Notes under the pieces: model-generated | What the model saw: only the letters and a program-made list of their open reading frames with translations | Told to the model about the DNA's origin: nothing | The model's database searches: none | NCBI GenBank assembly: GCA_052170315.1 | Contig: JBQNAT010000001.1 | Span: 62,001 to 126,000 of the forward strand | Length of the DNA: 64,000 nucleotides | Direction: 5' to 3' | Origin: UBA9732 sp052170315 | GTDB taxonomy: Bacteria > Spirochaetota > Spirochaetia > Sphaerochaetales > Sphaerochaetaceae | Program-made: the position numbers and the translations under genes | Shown here: one piece after another, positions 43,762-52,424 of the stretch | Numbering within the stretch: position 1 is the stretch's first letter | Layout of the letters: each line of letters starts with the position of its first letter

Positions 43762-44279
43762 TGACGAAAAAAATCGGCAGGGATTTTTACTTACAGCCGG
43801 CCTATGAAGCCGCAAAGGCAACCTGCGGCAAGCTTCTTTGTGTCCGCAGACCGGATAAAAGCGTACTTAAACTGCGCATAACAGAAACCGAATGTTACTT
43901 CGGGGAAGAAGATACGGCCTGTCATGCGCATCACGGCAGAACTCCAAGAACATACGTAATGTATAAAAGCGGCGGAGTCGCCTATGTCTACCTCTGCTAC
44001 GGCATACACTGTTTGCTGAACATAGTTACAGGACCCGAAAACCATCCTGAAGCTGTCCTTATACGTGCAGTAAGCGGCTTTCACGGCCCCGGAAGACTGA
44101 CCCGGGCAATGGGGATAGATTTATCTTTCAACGGACTGTCTTTTATTGATTCCGATATAATCTGGCTTGAAGACGATTCCTTTATCCCCGTCCTCACTGC
44201 CGAATCAAGAATAGGTATTTCATACGCATCGGATGAAGATCAGGCACGTCTTTGGCGGTTTGTCGTCAACAATGATTGA
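43761..44279 (+). CDS. 3-methyladenine DNA glycosylase (MPG/AAG family)
   Basis: A base excision glycosylase of the eukaryotic AAG fold. The 172-residue protein has LRITETECYFGEEDTACHAH, RTPRTYVMYKSGGVAYVYL, GIHCLLNIVTGP and GPGRLTRAMGI, all of the family, with the catalytic Glu in the ETE motif. Slightly short (about 190 is typical) but intact at the ends. Its start overlaps bcp by one base. Confidence 0.9.
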   Translation: MTKKIGRDFYLQPAYEAAKATCGKLLCVRRPDKSVLKLRITETECYFGEEDTACHAHHGRTPRTYVMYKSGGVAYVYLCYGIHCLLNIVTGPENHPEAVLIRAVSGFHGPGRLTRAMGIDLSFNGLSFIDSDIIWLEDDSFIPVLTAESRIGISYASDEDQARLWRFVVNND

Positions 44280-44323
44280 TTTTAAGCACCCGGTGATTTA
44301 GATTAAAGCAAAGAGGAAAAAAC

Positions 44324-44941
44324 ATGGACCCAAAAGCAATGTTCAGCATATCCTACGGGATTTTTATGCTGTCAACAAAGGACGGAGACAAAGTTAACGG
44401 CTGCATCACAAACACCTGTATGCAGGTAGCTTCTAACCCAACGCGTATAGCAATTGCATGTATCAACAAGAATCTCACATGCGATATGATTAAAAAAAGC
44501 GGAGTTTTCAACCTGAGCATTCTGGATAAAAGCTGCACTTTTGATACTATAAAGCGCTTCGGACTCCAGTCAGGTCGCAACGTAGATAAATTCGAAAATC
44601 TGGACTGCCCGACCGGCTCCAACGGAATCCCCTATCTTGGAAGCCAGACCTGCGCCGTTTTGCAGTGCGCCGTGATAAGCTCGCAGGATCTTGGAAGCCA
44701 TACCCTTTTCATTGCCGAACTGGAAGATGCCTTCCGCACCGGAGAAACTGCTCCGCTTACCTACGCGGATTATCAGAACGACATTAAACCGAAGAAGGCC
44801 GCTCCTGCTGCAGAAAAGAAAATCACAGGCTGGAGATGCAAAATCTGCGGTTATGTCTATAAAGGAAGCGACATCCCCGCGGATTTCATCTGCCCGCTCT
44901 GCGGCCATGATGTAAGCGACTTTGAACCTGTCTACGAATAG
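44324..44941 (+). CDS. Flavin reductase-rubredoxin fusion (high-molecular-weight rubredoxin)
   Basis: Residues 1-140 form a flavin-reductase-like domain (MFSISYGIFMLSTKDGDKVN, TRIAIACINKNLTC, GVFNLSILD) and residues about 165-205 a rubredoxin: WRCKICGYVYKGSDIPADF and FICPLCGHDVSDFEP give four iron-binding cysteines. Hrb proteins pass electrons from NADH to the flavodiiron protein FprA to reduce O2 or NO. It fits an anaerobe exposed to oxygen and matches the neighbouring bcp. AAGAGG lies before the ATG. No FprA gene is adjacent. Confidence 0.87.
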   Translation: MDPKAMFSISYGIFMLSTKDGDKVNGCITNTCMQVASNPTRIAIACINKNLTCDMIKKSGVFNLSILDKSCTFDTIKRFGLQSGRNVDKFENLDCPTGSNGIPYLGSQTCAVLQCAVISSQDLGSHTLFIAELEDAFRTGETAPLTYADYQNDIKPKKAAPAAEKKITGWRCKICGYVYKGSDIPADFICPLCGHDVSDFEPVYE

Positions 44942-45068
44942 GCTTAAGGTTAAAAAATTGACCGGACGACATTTATATAAATTTTTTTAAAGCGCTTATC
45001 CGACCCGTCAAGTAACCCACTCAAAGTAAAATCTTAATGGAACCCGCACTTTTCCGGTATTGGGTTTC

Positions 45069-46748
45069 ATGGAAGACCTATCTGAAAACATTAACGAAAG
45101 CATTACTGAAACAATAACAAAAACCGCAGCCGTATACTTTGGCATACGAACCCTGAAACCGTACCAGATACTTGTAACGCAAAGGATAATGGAGCAGGAG
45201 AAAAGTTTCAGAGTAAGGAACCAGATAGTGATTTTGCCTACAGGAACCGGAAAGTCCGTCTGCTTTCTCATACCGGCAGTTCTCTGCAAAGGCATTACAG
45301 TAATAGTATACCCTCTTCTTGCGCTGATGAACGACCAGATGTCCAAGCTTGAAAAAGCGGGCATTGACTTTGTATGCGTCCGGGGCGGTCAGACCCGTGA
45401 AGAAAGGGCAGCTCTTTTAAGAAAGCTTGATACCGGCACAAAAATCGTTATAACAACACCTGAAAGCCTGAATCATTACAGTGTAATCGGAAACCTTAAA
45501 AGTAGGAAAATCAGTCTGTTCGCAGTTGATGAAGCCCATGTAATTTCCCAGTGGGGAAAATCTTTCAGACCGGCTTACACGGCTCTTACTGAAACAGTTT
45601 TAAAACTTAAGCCTCACCAGATACTGGCGTTCACGGCAACGGCATCGGCAAAAACCATTAAGGATATACGTTCCTGTCTTTTCTTTTCAAAACCTCTTGT
45701 TGTAAGAGGAGACGCGGACAGAACTAACATAATTTATTCTTCTTTTCCTGCTCTTAACAGGACGCAGGGGCTGATAGACCTTGTAAAAAAGTGCGAAAAA
45801 CCGGCAATCGTATTCTGTAATACACGACCGGACACAAAAGCCTTGTGCATAATTTTGCAGGCGGAAATTTCAGGGACGGAGTTCAGATACTACAACGCGG
45901 GCCTTTCGCACGAAGAGCGATTGGCGATAGAAAACTGGTTCCTGAAATCTGAAGACGGGGTGCTTCTTGCGACATCGGCCTACGGAATGGGTATAGACAA
46001 GCCGGATATACGGACGGTGATTCACCACAGACTGCCTCAGAATATAGAGGAATACCTGCAGGAATCGGGGCGCGCAGGACGTGACGGAGAAATTTCGCAT
46101 GCCCATGTAATAGTAACCTTTGACGACATGGAAGCTCCAAAAGGATACAGCCCGCTGGTTGGGATTTTTACGGGAAATACGTGCCGGAGAAGAGCCCTGC
46201 TAGGCGCGATTGGGCAGGAGAAAGATGAATGTTCCGGCTGCGATGTATGCCTGAACACTGTCATAAGCGAGACGGATGCGGACAGATCAATACAAAGCCT
46301 TGTAAAGAACTGGCCTTTCAGATTTGATTCAACAATGGCCTCTTATCTGCTTTGCGGCAGCAGAAACATTCATTTATGTGGAAACAGGATATCTTTTAAT
46401 CCGGTTTACAAAAGCCTGGCAACGTGGAATCCTAAACGCCTGAGCAGGACAATAAACCATCTGGCGGAAAAGAAAACCCCATATCCCGTTTCATTCGTAC
46501 AGTTTTGCGCGAAAGGTAATTTACTGTACCCGTCAGATAACTTCATATATAATATTACTGCAAAAATCCTCAGGAGAATCAATCATGGATATATTTGGAT
46601 TATACGGAAAGCTCGCCGACTCAGAATCAGCGGAAAAAAGATTTTCGGAACTCGAAAAAAAACACCTGAGCTTATTCGGACAGAATCCTCAGGCGGTATT
46701 CTCGACCGCGGGAAGAACGGAACTGGGCGGAAACCATACAGACCATAA
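45069..46748 (+). CDS. RecQ-like DEAH helicase, aberrant C-terminus
   Basis: An ATP-dependent DNA helicase of superfamily 2. The motifs are clear: TGTGKSVCF (Walker A), DEAHVISQW, LAFTATASAK, GYNAGLSHEER-like segment, GMGIDKPDIRTVIHHRLP, QESGRAGRDGE and a zinc-type cysteine set CSGCDVCLN. No HRDC domain is visible. The last 54 residues overlap galK in a different frame and are arginine-rich nonsense-like, and a strong -10 for galK (46548-46553) lies before them. The real end is therefore probably near 46535, where a stop exists in another frame (a small frameshift). ATG 45069 follows TTG 45060 in frame. Confidence 0.8.
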   Translation: MEDLSENINESITETITKTAAVYFGIRTLKPYQILVTQRIMEQEKSFRVRNQIVILPTGTGKSVCFLIPAVLCKGITVIVYPLLALMNDQMSKLEKAGIDFVCVRGGQTREERAALLRKLDTGTKIVITTPESLNHYSVIGNLKSRKISLFAVDEAHVISQWGKSFRPAYTALTETVLKLKPHQILAFTATASAKTIKDIRSCLFFSKPLVVRGDADRTNIIYSSFPALNRTQGLIDLVKKCEKPAIVFCNTRPDTKALCIILQAEISGTEFRYYNAGLSHEERLAIENWFLKSEDGVLLATSAYGMGIDKPDIRTVIHHRLPQNIEEYLQESGRAGRDGEISHAHVIVTFDDMEAPKGYSPLVGIFTGNTCRRRALLGAIGQEKDECSGCDVCLNTVISETDADRSIQSLVKNWPFRFDSTMASYLLCGSRNIHLCGNRISFNPVYKSLATWNPKRLSRTINHLAEKKTPYPVSFVQFCAKGNLLYPSDNFIYNITAKILRRINHGYIWIIRKARRLRISGKKIFGTRKKTPELIRTESSGGILDRGKNGTGRKPYRP

Positions 46749-47817
46749 TCTGGGGAAAGTCCTTGCGGGCTCTATTAACCTTGATACGATTGCGGCTGTG
46801 CATAAAACGGAAGGAAATACCGTAACCTTCGTAAGCGAAGGCTATCCTGAAATTGAAGTCGACCTTTCGAATATTGCGGTAAATCCGCTTATTTTCGGCA
46901 CGACCGAATCTCTTATCAGAGGTGTTGCTTCAGCCTTCTCAAAGCGCGGCGGAATCATCGGAGGCTTTTGCGCAAACGTAAGTTCAAGGGTATTTAAAGG
47001 CTCCGGCCTGAGCAGTTCGGCGGCAATAGAAGTCCTTCTGGGAACTGTTTTCAACTCTCTTTACAATGAAGACCGTTTCTCCACAACAGAGATAGCCATT
47101 ATGGGACAGGAAGCGGAAAACATACATTTCGGCAAACCGAGCGGTCTTATGGATCAGCTGGCCTGCGCAAACGGCGGCATCATAGGGATAGATTTCAAAG
47201 AGCCTAAAGCTCCTGTTATTACCCCCATAAATATAGATTTCGCAGATTTCGGATACGACCTTGTAATCACCACAACGGGAGGCAACCATGCGGACCTGAC
47301 GGATGACTACGCATCAATCCCTTATGAAATGAAAAGCGTGGCGCGTTTCTTCGGGGAAAACAGCCTGCGGGAGGTTTCTGAAAATGATTTTTTCACATAC
47401 GCGGGAAAGCTTCGCAAGGCTCTTGGCAATGACAGGTCAATTCTTCGCGCCTATCACTACTTTGAAGAGAACAGGAAAGTGGATTCCATGATTAATGCCC
47501 TCAAGGATAAGGATTTCGGAAGATATTTAAATCTTATCAAAGCCAGCGGCGATTCTTCTTTCAAGTATCTTCAAAATATTTACAGTCCTAATTCCGCGGA
47601 TGAACAGGGCATTGCCGTTGCCTACATGATGGCAGAAAATTTTCTGAAAGGCAAAGGCGCGTTCAGAGTTCAGGGCGGAGGCTTCGCGGGAACAATTGAA
47701 GCCTACATACCCTGCGAAAAAACAGATGAGTACGCGAAATATATGGAAACAGTGTTCGGCAAAGACTGCTGCATACGCCTCGCAATCAGAAATCTGCCGA
47801 CGATGAGAGTAAAATAA
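46585..47817 (+). CDS. galK: Galactokinase
   Basis: A GHMP kinase that makes galactose 1-phosphate in the Leloir pathway. The 410-residue protein has TAGRTELGGNHTDHNLGKVL (galactose signature with GRTELGGNHTDHN), the ATP loop VFKGSGLSSSAAIEVLLGT, GKPSGLMDQLACANGG and GGFAGTIEAYIP. CAGGAG lies nine bases before the ATG, and a TATAAT box (46548-46553) lies just upstream. With the GH36 alpha-galactosidase further on, it shows use of alpha-galactosides. It overlaps the RecQ-like frame. Confidence 0.92.
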   Translation: MDIFGLYGKLADSESAEKRFSELEKKHLSLFGQNPQAVFSTAGRTELGGNHTDHNLGKVLAGSINLDTIAAVHKTEGNTVTFVSEGYPEIEVDLSNIAVNPLIFGTTESLIRGVASAFSKRGGIIGGFCANVSSRVFKGSGLSSSAAIEVLLGTVFNSLYNEDRFSTTEIAIMGQEAENIHFGKPSGLMDQLACANGGIIGIDFKEPKAPVITPINIDFADFGYDLVITTTGGNHADLTDDYASIPYEMKSVARFFGENSLREVSENDFFTYAGKLRKALGNDRSILRAYHYFEENRKVDSMINALKDKDFGRYLNLIKASGDSSFKYLQNIYSPNSADEQGIAVAYMMAENFLKGKGAFRVQGGGFAGTIEAYIPCEKTDEYAKYMETVFGKDCCIRLAIRNLPTMRVK

Positions 47818-47830
47818 AAGGTAAAAAGGC

Positions 47831-47853
47831 AAAAAAAGAGTCCCAATCGGGAC
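47831..47853 (-). terminator. rpmB terminator
   Basis: GTCCC (47840-47844) pairs with GGGAC (47849-47853); on the minus strand the stem is followed by CTTTTTTT (47831-47837). It ends the rpmB transcript and lies between the convergent galK and rpmB stops. Confidence 0.75.
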
Positions 47854-47877
47854 CCCTTTCCGTATGCAAAAGGAATA

Positions 47878-48108
47878 TCAGACAATCTTCTGAATCTTGC
47901 CGGCTCTGAGACATCTGGTGCAAACCTTGACAGTTGCAGGCGTGCCGTCAATCATTGTTCTGACAGAGATGATATTAGGTCTGAAGACTCTCTTTGTTGT
48001 GACACCTATATGCTGTCCAACACCACCCTTCTTCTTAGGCTGACCTTTTCTGGTAACAATGTTACCTGCCATTGTTCCTTTTCCACAAATCTCACATCTA
48101 CGTGCCAT
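47878..48108 (-). CDS. rpmB: 50S ribosomal protein L28
   Basis: The 76-residue ribosomal protein starts MARRCEICGKGTMAGN and ends VCTRCLRAGKIQKIV. Both ends have a CxxC pair, the zinc-binding C+ form, with the usual basic middle segment KKGGVGQHIGVTTKR. It is slightly longer than the common 62-64-residue form. GGCGGAA lies before the ATG. A single gene with its own terminator. Confidence 0.95.
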   Translation of the reverse strand: MARRCEICGKGTMAGNIVTRKGQPKKKGGVGQHIGVTTKRVFRPNIISVRTMIDGTPATVKVCTRCLRAGKIQKIV

Positions 48109-48196
48109 AATATATTCCGCCTTAAATAGATTCTGTTTTTTTGCGTGCAGCGCAACATTAGGAACTTATCAGATTATGGAAATTATGTAAAGTCCT

Positions 48197-48856
48197 TCAG
48201 CCGTCTGATTTTGCGGAGCTTTCCGCGAAATCACGGCACATCTGCCGCGCGGGACAGTCCTTGCAATCGGGCTTCACGGCATGGCATATCTCTCTTCCGT
48301 GAAGATTCGCAGTCATTGAAAATCTAATCCACAAAGACGGCTCCAGATTACTGCAGACAAAATCTTCAACCGCTTTTGGGTCCCGTGTTCCAAGTCCGAA
48401 GACCCTGTTTATAACCCTTGAAAAGTGAGTGTCCACAACAATGCCGGGAAGGCCAAGGACATTGGCTCTGAAACAGTTAGCCGTTTTCCGCCCTACGCCG
48501 GGAAGTGATAAAAGTTCTTCCATTTCTTCAGGGACAGTACCGTTGAAACGTTCGACAGCAACTTTGGCGCATTCGGTTATATTCCGCGCCTTGGCATTGA
48601 AAAATCCGGTTGCATGTATGATTCTCTTTACATCTTCAATATCGGCGGAAGCAAGGGCGAAGGCATCGGGGTACTTTGAAAAAAGCTCCGGCGTAACCTG
48701 ATTCACTCTTTCGTCCGTTGTCTGCGCGCTTAAAATAACGCTTATCAGGAATTGGAAAGGGTCGCGTTTTTCCAGAAATGATATATCGGGCGGGCTTATT
48801 TTTTCCAGTATATCATGGAATTGCAGCAGTTTCGCTTTCATATTTTTTGCGTCCAT
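48197..48856 (-). CDS. nth: Endonuclease III
   Basis: A DNA glycosylase/AP lyase for oxidised pyrimidines. Residues LILSAQTTDERVNQVTP, the HhH LLSLPGVGRKTANCFRANV with the catalytic Lys in GRKTA, VVDTHFSRVINRVFG with the catalytic Asp, and the iron-sulphur cysteines CHAVKPDCKDCPARQMC are all present. The 219 residues are normal. The upstream palindrome carries back-to-back -35 boxes for nth and tRNA-Pro. Confidence 0.95.
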   Translation of the reverse strand: MDAKNMKAKLLQFHDILEKISPPDISFLEKRDPFQFLISVILSAQTTDERVNQVTPELFSKYPDAFALASADIEDVKRIIHATGFFNAKARNITECAKVAVERFNGTVPEEMEELLSLPGVGRKTANCFRANVLGLPGIVVDTHFSRVINRVFGLGTRDPKAVEDFVCSNLEPSLWIRFSMTANLHGREICHAVKPDCKDCPARQMCRDFAESSAKSDG

Positions 48857-48874
48857 AAAAAGAAACCTATATCC

Positions 48875-48903
48875 TTGACCTAATTAAGTCAATTGCATAT
48901 ACT
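48875..48903. promoter_or_regulatory. Overlapping divergent promoters of tRNA-Pro and nth
   Basis: The 18-bp near-palindrome at 48875-48892 (TTGACCTAATTAAGTCAA, one mismatch pair) gives TTGACC on the plus strand and TTGACT on the minus strand. Plus: 17 bp then TATACT (48898-48903), predicted start near 48911, four bases before the tRNA. Minus: TATAGG lies 15 bp downstream. The two RNA polymerases cannot bind at once. Confidence 0.6.
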
Positions 48904-48914
48904 CCTTCATGCGT

Positions 48915-48987
48915 CGGGGCGTTGCCTAGCGGCTATGGCGCCTGCTTTGGGAGCAGGATATCGAAGGTTCGAGTCCTTTCGCCCCGA
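48915..48987 (+). tRNA. tRNA-Pro(UGG)
   Basis: Acceptor CGGGGCG pairs with CGCCCCG. The anticodon stem CCTGC/GCAGG frames loop TTTGGGA with anticodon TGG, and the T arm is GGTTCGAGTCC. Discriminator A at 48987; CCA is not encoded. A hairpin with a T-run follows. Confidence 0.95.
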
Positions 48988-49018
48988 AAACAATCAAAAC
49001 AGTTTGATGAAAATTCTG

Positions 49019-49059
49019 AACCCGTCGGCTTTAAGAAGTTTGCGGGTTATGATTTTTTT
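49019..49059 (+). terminator. Probable tRNA-Pro terminator
   Basis: AACCCG (49019-49024) pairs with CGGGTT (49043-49048) across an 18-base loop, followed by seven T at 49053-49059. Confidence 0.5.
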
Positions 49060-49098
49060 AAACTGTCCGCTTTTTCTCAGGCGCGGCGGCAATCAAGT

Positions 49099-49128
49099 TC
49101 CTTTCCTGATAAGTCCTTTCCTGATAAG
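49099..49128. repeat. Tandem 15-bp duplication
   Basis: TCCTTTCCTGATAAG is present twice without a gap (49099-49113, 49114-49128), just before the pheS promoter. Confidence 0.9.
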
Positions 49129-49129
49129 A

Positions 49130-49158
49130 TTGATATTAACCGTAACAGGATATATTAT
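49130..49158 (+). promoter_or_regulatory. pheS promoter
   Basis: TTGATA (49130-49135), 17 bp, TATTAT (49153-49158). The predicted start is near 49165 with a leader of about 25 bases before ATG 49189. No T-box structure is apparent. Confidence 0.6.
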
Positions 49159-49188
49159 AGAAGGACTATACTTTTAATTGGTGGAAAC

Positions 49189-50727
49189 ATGGACATAGAT
49201 GTAAAAAACTTTCACCCTCTTGAAGTGAAGCTGTTAAGGCATGTAAATGCAAACGAAGCTGTCACCGCGGAAAGAATCGTTAATGAACTGAACTACAAAA
49301 TCGGACAGTGCAATCAGGCATTCAGCTGGCTGTCCGCCAAAGGATGCCTTCAGGAAACAGGCCGCAGAACAATAACAACATACGAACTGACGGAAACCGG
49401 AAGAAATCAGGCGGAAAACGGTACTCCCGCGCAGAGGATTTTTGCCCTGCTTAAGGAAGGAACTCCACTTGCGCTGCCTGAAATAGCGGAAAAACTGGGG
49501 CTTGAAAAAAGTGACATAGGCTCTGCTTACGGTAGCCTTTCAAAAGCCGGTTCCTGCGCAATGAATCAGGAAAACAAGGCATATGTCAAAAACGAGACCC
49601 TTCCTTCCGACGTAACGGAAACGGCTGCGTTGCTCAAACGCGGACTGAACGGACCCGTTGAAGAGTCTGAAATGACAGAACGCGAAAAAGACCTTATGGG
49701 AAGGATTTCCAAAAAGCGAGGCGCCGCGCTGTCTCCCTACAAAGTGTCCGAACGTGAGGAAGTTACATACACTCTTACTCCGGCAGGCATTGAAGCGAAA
49801 GAAGCGCTTCTTAGGGCAAACATAACTGGAGAGGAAATCGGGGTGCTTACACCTCAGATAATAGCGTCCGGCGCGTGGAAGGACGCGTCCTTCAGGCCAT
49901 ACGGGCTGGATGCGCCTGTTCAGAAGCTCATACCCGGAAGACACAACCCCTATGCCAACTATATAAAGTGGGTAAAGGACAAGCTGACTTCCCTTGGATT
50001 TGAGGAATTTGACGGACCGTTGGTAGAAAACGAATTCTGGAACGGAGACGCGCTGTTCATGCCTCAGTTCCACAGCGCAAGAGACATACACGATGTCTAT
50101 TATTTAAAGGAACCCGGACACTGCAGAGAAATACAGGAACCTTGGCTGACAAATGTAGCCAACGTCCATGAGAACGGAGGAAACACAGGCTCACGCGGCT
50201 GGCAGTACAGCTTTGACCATGAATTCACAAGACGTCAGGTTCTGAGAAGCCAGGGAACGGTTCTTTCCGCCCATCAGCTTACAAAGGCAAAGATTCCCGG
50301 AAAATATTTCGGAATAGTGCGCTGCTTCAGATTCGATGAAGTTGACGCGAAGCACGGCGCGGACTTCTATCAGACGGAAGGCATAGTCATAGGCAAAGAA
50401 GCCAACCTTAAGGACCTTCTGGGCCTTTTAAGAATGTTCGCCACCGAAATAGCCGGAGCAACGGACTTTAAGTATGTCCCCGGCTATTTCCCCTTCACCG
50501 AACCCTCAATAGAAATACACATAAAGCACCCCGTCCTTGGCTGGTTTGAAATGGGCGGTTCCGGCATATTCCGTCCGGAAGTGACAAGGTCCCTTGGAAT
50601 AGACGCGCCTGTTCTGGCATGGGGACTTGGAATAGACAGGATGGCAATGATGCACCTTGGAATAAACGATATCAGAGACCTGTTCTCACCGGACATTGAC
50701 AGCGTTAGGACAAGGAGGGGTAACTGA
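49189..50727 (+). CDS. pheS: Phenylalanyl-tRNA synthetase alpha subunit, archaeal-like form
   Basis: The 512-residue protein has an N-terminal extension of winged-helix-like repeats (residues 1-210: VNELNYKIGQCNQAF, IAEKLGLEKSDIGSAY) before the catalytic class II domain. HSARDIHDVYYLKEP is motif 2 territory and EMGGSGIFRPEVTRSLG with GLGIDRMAMMHLGINDIRDLF is motif 3. Bacterial PheS is about 330-350 residues; archaeal and spirochaetal forms are about 500, as here. The frame extends upstream through the tRNA to 48922, but GGTGG before ATG 49189 and the promoter show the true start. It overlaps pheT by one base. Confidence 0.93.
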   Translation: MDIDVKNFHPLEVKLLRHVNANEAVTAERIVNELNYKIGQCNQAFSWLSAKGCLQETGRRTITTYELTETGRNQAENGTPAQRIFALLKEGTPLALPEIAEKLGLEKSDIGSAYGSLSKAGSCAMNQENKAYVKNETLPSDVTETAALLKRGLNGPVEESEMTEREKDLMGRISKKRGAALSPYKVSEREEVTYTLTPAGIEAKEALLRANITGEEIGVLTPQIIASGAWKDASFRPYGLDAPVQKLIPGRHNPYANYIKWVKDKLTSLGFEEFDGPLVENEFWNGDALFMPQFHSARDIHDVYYLKEPGHCREIQEPWLTNVANVHENGGNTGSRGWQYSFDHEFTRRQVLRSQGTVLSAHQLTKAKIPGKYFGIVRCFRFDEVDAKHGADFYQTEGIVIGKEANLKDLLGLLRMFATEIAGATDFKYVPGYFPFTEPSIEIHIKHPVLGWFEMGGSGIFRPEVTRSLGIDAPVLAWGLGIDRMAMMHLGINDIRDLFSPDIDSVRTRRGN

Positions 50728-52424
50728 TGCCTAAGTTTGAAACAAAAGAAAAATTCCTTTTCTGCCTTCTGGGGCGCAGCTATACGGATGAGGAGCTTGA
50801 ACAGGTTTTCCCCCGAGCGAAGGCGGAGCTTGACGAGCACGACAAAGAAAACGGCGTCTTTAAAATAGAGCTTAACGACACCAACCGTCCTGACCTCTGG
50901 TCGCCAATGGGACTTGCAAGACTCCTGAAAAACTATGAAAATCCGCGGATAAGAGAATACGATTTCTTCTCATCAAAATGCTATACGGCAGACAACTGCG
51001 GAAGGGAGCTTCATGTTGGCCCAAGAGCGCGGGAAGTCAGGGAGTTCTCATGCGGCTTTGTTGCAACAGGCAAAACAGTTGACGAAGATATACTCCAGAC
51101 TCTTATTCAGAGCCAGGAAAAGCTGTGCTTCAACTTCGGAAGAAAGCGCCGCACCATTGCAATGGGTATTTACAGAAACAGCCTGATAAAGTACCCAATC
51201 CACTATGACGGAGCGGATCCTGACAAAACTCATTTCACAGCCCTTCATCTGAACGATGACCTGAGCCTCAGGCAAATACTGAAAAAACATCCAAAAGGTC
51301 AGGAATACGGCTATATTATTAAGGATAAACCTGTCTATCCCTACCTGTACGATGATGCCGGGAAGGCTCTTTCCATGCCCCCGATAATCAACAGTGCCTT
51401 TGTAGGTGCCGTTGAAACAGGCGACAGCGACCTCTTTGTTGAAATGTCGGGGCCCGGTCTGAAGGACATACTTCTCTGCGCCTCAATCATGGCCGTGGAC
51501 ATGGCTGACCTGGGCTTTACAATCCAACCCGTAAAGGTCATCTACCCATACGAAACGGAATTCGGCCGCGAAATCACCGTCCCCTACTACTTCCAGGAAT
51601 CACAAAGTTGCACGCTCAGCGAAATCAGGCGCGTCCTTGGTGAAGACATTTCAATTGACGACGCAAAGGATGCTCTTCTCCGAATGGGTGTTTTCAGCGT
51701 TTCCGAAGGCGAAACCCTTCACATAACCTGTCCCGAGTACCGGAACGATTTCCTGCATCCCGTGGATGTGGTCGAGGATGTCATGATAGGCTACGGCCTT
51801 GAAAATTTTGAGCCCACAATACCGCGAGACTTTACAGTGGGACGCCTCTCCCCGGCAGAGGAGCTTGGCAGAAAAGTCAAGGCTCTTATGGTGGGCATGG
51901 GCTTTCAGGAAATGATTTACAACTACCTTGGAAGCAGACGCGAATACGTGGACAACATGCATACAGACGGCAAAGACGTCATAATGATATCGAATCCGAT
52001 GAGCGAAAACTTTGAAGCTGTCAGACCTTCAATTATACCTTCGCTTCTGGAAAGCGAAAGCGTGTCGGGACATGCGGCCTATCCGCACAAAATCTTCGAG
52101 GTCGGAAAAGTTGCCTTCCTTGAACCCGGCAACAACAGCGGAACGCTTACCGTAAACAATCTTGGTTTCATGTCCGCAGACAGCAATGCCGGCTTTAACG
52201 ATGCAAACAGCTTTATCAACACGCTAATGTACTTTTTAAGAGTTGAATACACCCTCAGAGCGCCTGAAAACGACCCAAGGTTCATACCGGGACGCTGCGC
52301 GGAAATCTTGGTTGGAGGAAAGAGAATCGGTATTTTCGGCGAAGTCCATCCTGCAGTGCTGGAAAGCTGGGGCTGCGGAATGCCGGCTGTAGTCGCGGAA
52401 ATCAATCTTGATTGCTTGCTATGA
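50727..52424 (+). CDS. pheT: Phenylalanyl-tRNA synthetase beta subunit, short archaeal-like form
   Basis: The 565-residue beta chain binds tRNA-Phe and edits tyrosine. B5 and B3/B4-like domains are recognisable (KIELNDTNRPDLWSPMGLAR, VDVVEDVMIGYGLENF and the catalytic-like module ending RIGIFGEVHPAVLESWG). Bacterial PheT is near 790 residues; the shorter form fits the archaeal-like alpha subunit. AAGGAGGGG precedes the ATG, and its stop overlaps the next ATG (ATGA). Confidence 0.93.
   Translation: MPKFETKEKFLFCLLGRSYTDEELEQVFPRAKAELDEHDKENGVFKIELNDTNRPDLWSPMGLARLLKNYENPRIREYDFFSSKCYTADNCGRELHVGPRAREVREFSCGFVATGKTVDEDILQTLIQSQEKLCFNFGRKRRTIAMGIYRNSLIKYPIHYDGADPDKTHFTALHLNDDLSLRQILKKHPKGQEYGYIIKDKPVYPYLYDDAGKALSMPPIINSAFVGAVETGDSDLFVEMSGPGLKDILLCASIMAVDMADLGFTIQPVKVIYPYETEFGREITVPYYFQESQSCTLSEIRRVLGEDISIDDAKDALLRMGVFSVSEGETLHITCPEYRNDFLHPVDVVEDVMIGYGLENFEPTIPRDFTVGRLSPAEELGRKVKALMVGMGFQEMIYNYLGSRREYVDNMHTDGKDVIMISNPMSENFEAVRPSIIPSLLESESVSGHAAYPHKIFEVGKVAFLEPGNNSGTLTVNNLGFMSADSNAGFNDANSFINTLMYFLRVEYTLRAPENDPRFIPGRCAEILVGGKRIGIFGEVHPAVLESWGCGMPAVVAEINLDCLL

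Noticed and set aside
48922..49188. Upstream extension of pheS
   Set aside because: It reads through the tRNA-Pro gene and terminator; the promoter and ribosome site lie downstream of it.
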